64,000 nucleotides of DNA from Berberis thunbergii (lineage: Eukaryota > Streptophyta > Magnoliopsida > Ranunculales > Berberidaceae). Shown here in pieces: positions 60,656 through 64,000 of the stretch; position 1 is the stretch's first letter, and every line of letters starts with the position of its first letter. Made by a program: the position numbers and the translations under genes. The stretch spans positions 310,001 through 374,000 of the forward strand of contig QNQO01007592.1 in the NCBI GenBank assembly GCA_003290165.1, read 5' to 3'. The notes beneath the pieces were generated by a model, which saw nothing but the letters and a program-made list of their open reading frames with translations, made no database searches and was not told the DNA's origin.

Positions 60656-62400
60656 TATTAATTAAAATTTGTTTCCATAATAACCTCACAATAAATTTGT
60701 AATGACTATTGTGCTACCCTTCTTCTTTACCGACCAGTCCTTCTTCTCTACCTTTTCTCTATCACGTGAGCAATATCGCGCTACCACCCCTCATTTTCTT
60801 ATTCCTTCTCTTATTTCTCTTTCTCTTGAGATTATATGTTGAATAAAAATGGATATAGGGTGGTTTGTAGTGGTGGTGAAGGTGAAGAACATGAGTTAAT
60901 GTCAATGGTTTGTAGTGGTAGGCAAAATTGTCAAAAAAAAAAAAAACTTCAAGTTAGTACACTTAATAAAAATAAACACTCCCAATATCCTTAATTTCAA
61001 GTATGATTGAGTTTGGATAGAGGTGGAAAAGAAAGTAGGAAAGATAAATGGAGAGATTTTAGGATATTGTGTTTGTTTGAAATGGTATTTTTGGAATTTT
61101 ATACTAACAAAATAACAATTAAGATTTTTCAAAATGAGGTTTTCTTGTTCAAAAAAATATGGGGTTTTTCAATAATTCCCTTTATTAATGGGTTTAATAA
61201 TTGGACATAGGTTTTGTCCATGTTTTAAGGTGCATTCCAATATTGCAATTTGTTATAATTTTCTTCAAATCACAGCTACCGTATCGCCGATAGTCTTTCT
61301 CACTCACTAGAAATACCACCAACTCCCTCGTCTGTTCCCCGTCTTCCCTTTTGTTTTTCTTCAAATCACAGATAAAAACCACCAACGAAGTCCACATTGC
61401 CCTGCTGCTTCCTCTCCAGCCAGCCACTTCGCCATCACGTCACCACATTGCCACCACCTTAGACACCATCTCAAGCACAACACCACAGACTGTCAGCGGC
61501 AGCCACCATGAACAACATCCATCATGTCTTTTTCTCTAACTCGCTATGTTTTCGTCATCTTGATCTCCTCTTTTTCTTTTCCGCCTCTCCCTGTTCCCTG
61601 TTTTTCTTCCTCATACACGAATCATCCAACCACAATTCGCGAGCCACCATCTCTGATCCCCCTCCTTTCCAATGAGCAGATCATCACCATCTCTGACTGC
61701 TATGTTTTCCCTTCTTCTCACCATCACTGGCAACAAAAAGTCACCTCATAGACATACATCGTACAACCTCCTCCCTCTCCTCATCTTCGCTCCCTTTCTC
61801 TCATATATATCTCGACCTTTCCCCCTTATCTCGCCATCCATCTTGATCGCACAGCAACAGAACTAAAATGGAGAAGAAGTTTGTAGGGAAGAAGAAGGAA
61901 GGATGGGAAAAAAATTTAAATCTTTTCACCATTCGCACTCAACGATTTATTCTGTACCACCACAAAGCATAGCGACGCTAAGGAGATGATGTTCACCCAC
62001 GATGTCATTGCAACCACCGCCACCATGATATTCTAAGCCCTCTACTAAGGCGTAGATGATTCCTCAGGCTTAATAGAACTTTCTTTTATCTTTAATTGCT
62101 CTCTGATGCATTGTATAGTTTAATATTGGATTGATTTGTAAACAAACACATATTACTTTCACCGTGAATGTCATGCATCCATGGTAGTTAGAATTATTAT
62201 ATTTTTGTTGAATCATATTTTATCGTATTAGTCAAACTTGTGATTAGTTGTGCCTTAAACAAACATTTAATGCTAGGGGTTTGCATCTTTACTAAAATAA
62301 ATCCACTACATTGCTAGGGGACAATAATTGACATTAGTATAATTTTATGAACTTGATGGATGATTCAAAAGCCTTGACATCTCTATCTTTGATCTCAAAC
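60656..62400. other. Intergenic DNA without a recognisable gene
   Basis: AT-rich, with a C-rich patch (about 61360-61870) whose ORFs are Ser/Pro/Thr/His-rich and overlap in several frames. No domain, splice-supported exon or terminal repeats seen. Confidence 0.5.
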
Positions 62401-62608
62401 TCAATTTTTAACTGTTTTTCTATTTTCCATTAGTTTAGAAATTTTCGATTGTTGTAACCCCCAATTTAGTCTAAATCAATTTTAGTTTTTGATTGTGTCT
62501 TCAATCCTCGTGGGATCGGCCCATATTTCTCATTGTCTACTAGTTTGGCGGTATAACAATCACGTTAAATTAGTCAATTAATTTAGGTTAGTAAAAATCA
62601 GCATCAAG

Positions 62609-62624
62609 TTTTTGGCGTCGTTGC
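62609..62624 (+). other. Degenerate Athila-type primer-binding site
   Basis: 'tttttggcgtcgttgc' closely resembles the TTTTTGGCGCCGTTGC site of Athila elements, which use a tRNA-Asp-type primer. It is preceded by 'atcagcatcaag' and, 100 bp earlier, by 'cctcgtgggatcggccc', a phrase common in Athila leaders. The LTR to the left cannot be bounded. Confidence 0.6.
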
Positions 62625-62672
62625 ATCAAACCATCCATCATCCATCTTTTACCTTCATTCTATAGTTTTGAG

Positions 62673-63346
62673 CAGTGTTCTAAAGCGCGCTAGGCACTGA
62701 GCGGGCAGTGAGCAGATGCCTAGTGCCCAAGCACTACTAAAAAAATCCCCTTTTGCGACGACTCGTAGCGCGACAAGGGAAGTTTTGTCGCTCAAAATTA
62801 TCTAGGCGGTCTTAGGTTCTGTATTATAACTTTAATAATTTACAAAAGTTAAACATAATATCTTATCAATTACATCCAATTTAATGCCAATATACATATG
62901 CAAAATTTAAAAACATGAAAAATTAACAATCATGAACAAAATTTATAAAAACTCAAATGACTGAAGTTGGTCAAGATGGGTGTTTTATATAAAATTGAAT
63001 TTATGGACAAATATCCAAACCTACTCTTTTATTTTTCTTCAAATTGCATGACTAACCACAGTCATATTTAATAAAATCTACATTAGTAAAATTGGTACCC
63101 GGCAGATCCTTTGAGAATTCCATTAAGTAATCATCATTTGCTACAATTAGACATGTACTGAATAAAAAACAATTAAATAGTTTATTTCTAAATAAGAGGA
63201 AAGAAAAATAAAATAAGATCACAATCATCCTTATTAAAAAAAAAATTCTAAATCGTCCAGACCGCCTAGGCCACCCAGAACTTGCCCAGCCATTAATCTG
63301 AGCGGTTTTCTACCTTCTAGCGCCTAGGCCGATTTTTAGAACACTG
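62673..63346. mobile_element. MITE with CAGTGTTCTAAA ends
   Basis: The left end CAGTGTTCTAAAGCGCGCTAGG and the right end read inward CAGTGTTCTAAAAATCGG, with GCCTAGGCGC further in, form clear inverted repeats. The flanks 'gttttgag' and 'gtttttga' are similar but not identical, so the target duplication is degraded. It is hAT-like by the look of its ends. It lies between the Athila-like PBS and gag. Confidence 0.75.
62732..62792. mobile_element. Possible CACTA terminal fragment
   Basis: 'cactactaaaaaaatcccc' followed by 'gcgacgactcgtagcgcgac' has the look of a CACTA terminus with GC-rich subterminal repeats. Only one end is present, inside the MITE. Confidence 0.35.
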
Positions 63347-63350
63347 GTTT

Positions 63351-63995
63351 TTGATAAAGAAGATTCATATCTTCTTGTCAAATAATTTATTGGCATTTGT
63401 GTTACCCTTAATTAAGTACCCAAAATTTTCTGATGATTCGATTTGTCTTACATTGTTTTCCTTTTCTCTGAAAGATGATGCAAAGTCGTGGTTAAATTCT
63501 TTAGAGACAGAAACCATCACAGATTGGGATGCATTGTCAAGAAAAAATTTTGTCAACGTATTTCCCCATTCCTAAAACGAATGCCCTTTGAAGAGATATG
63601 GCTAATTTTCAACAGCAAAAAAGGCGAACACTTTTATGAATGTTGGGGAAGGTTCAATGTACTCAATGTTAAGTGTCCCCATCATGGATTTGAGAAGTGG
63701 CAGAAAAGTGATGCAATTTTGAGTATGACTCAACCCCCACCTTCTACGAATGTTTCATCTAAGGTTTGTGCTACATGTTTGAGTCCTAGTCATTCCATTG
63801 CTAATTGTGATTTGCAAAATGATTATTCTGCATATTTTACTAAGCAAGTCAATTCTTTAGTATTATTTGGCGACCTCGTAATAAGACACAACACAACTAT
63901 TACAATCCAAGGTTCGCCAAGCATCCAAATATCTTCTGGCCCCATGGCCCACACCAAGGAGGACTCGTTTCCTTGGCTCCTCAAGCCTCTGTGTT
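63351..63995 (+). pseudogene. Athila-like gag remnant
   Basis: The first frame has KYPKFSDDSICLTLFSFSLK, DDAKSWLNSLETETITDWD, matching the Athila gag pattern (I-x-L-x-LFPFSL-x-D-x-AK-x-WL-x-SL ... ITTWDEL). A frameshift near 63570 moves to a second frame with FYECWGRFNVLNVKCPHHGF. After a deletion comes a CCHC-like knuckle CATCLSPSHSIANC. Non-functional; it continues beyond the window edge. Confidence 0.7.
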
Positions 63996-64000
63996 AAGCC

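Noticed and set aside
61351..61866. Overlapping Ser/Pro/His-rich ORFs as a possible gene
   Set aside because: Low-complexity C-rich sequence open in several frames at once, no domain, no splice support.

Overview
This window looks like plant nuclear DNA, probably from a dicot: intron-rich genes, degenerate Ty3/gypsy retroelements, MITEs and AT-rich spacers, with no bacterial features. The species cannot be named from the sequence. Two complete host genes are present. On the plus strand is an amino acid permease of the AAP family (25306-28660, seven exons, 472 codons; one intron uses a GC-AG pair). On the minus strand is an alpha-tubulin gene (34971-31461, four exons, 451 codons, with a first intron of nearly 2 kb). 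Both reading frames are intact across all splices.

Most of the rest is LTR retroelement sequence with Tat-lineage signatures: the gag motif of type YC-x-YH-x4-HDT, a DTGSS protease, a TTTGGCGCCGTC-type primer-binding site, and an antisense extra ORF near the 3' end. Layout: element A (1-5550, minus, cut by the window start); a MULE-SWIM-OTU pseudogene (5551-6584); element E1 (7483-17655, minus); element C1 (17740-25010, minus, a second LTR family); AAP; a non-autonomous hAT-like element (30293-31200); alpha-tubulin; an unidentified stretch (35816-37752); a partial duplicate of the tubulin promoter and exon 1 (37753-38717); plus-strand elements P1 and P2 that share one LTR (38767-50640); element E3 (50917-59703, minus); a C-family fragment C2 (59704-60655); and an Athila-like gag remnant with a MITE at the right edge (62600-64000).

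The best-preserved elements (A, E1, P2, E3) share one plan: LTR, primer-binding site, gag, protease, then a similar non-coding sequence where reverse transcriptase, RNase H and integrase should follow. After that come an array of 126-132 bp tandem repeats, then an ORF in the opposite orientation encoding a protein with an N-terminal domain like the 'putative gypsy-type transposase' family and a long coiled coil, then a polypurine tract and the 3' LTR. I saw no RT, RNase H or integrase motif anywhere. The simplest reading is a non-autonomous gag-protease family that amplified after losing pol. Every copy here is broken by stops or frameshifts, so none is likely active now. Elements of the two orientations are juxtaposed and several are fused at mid-element breakpoints, which suggests repeated illegitimate recombination.
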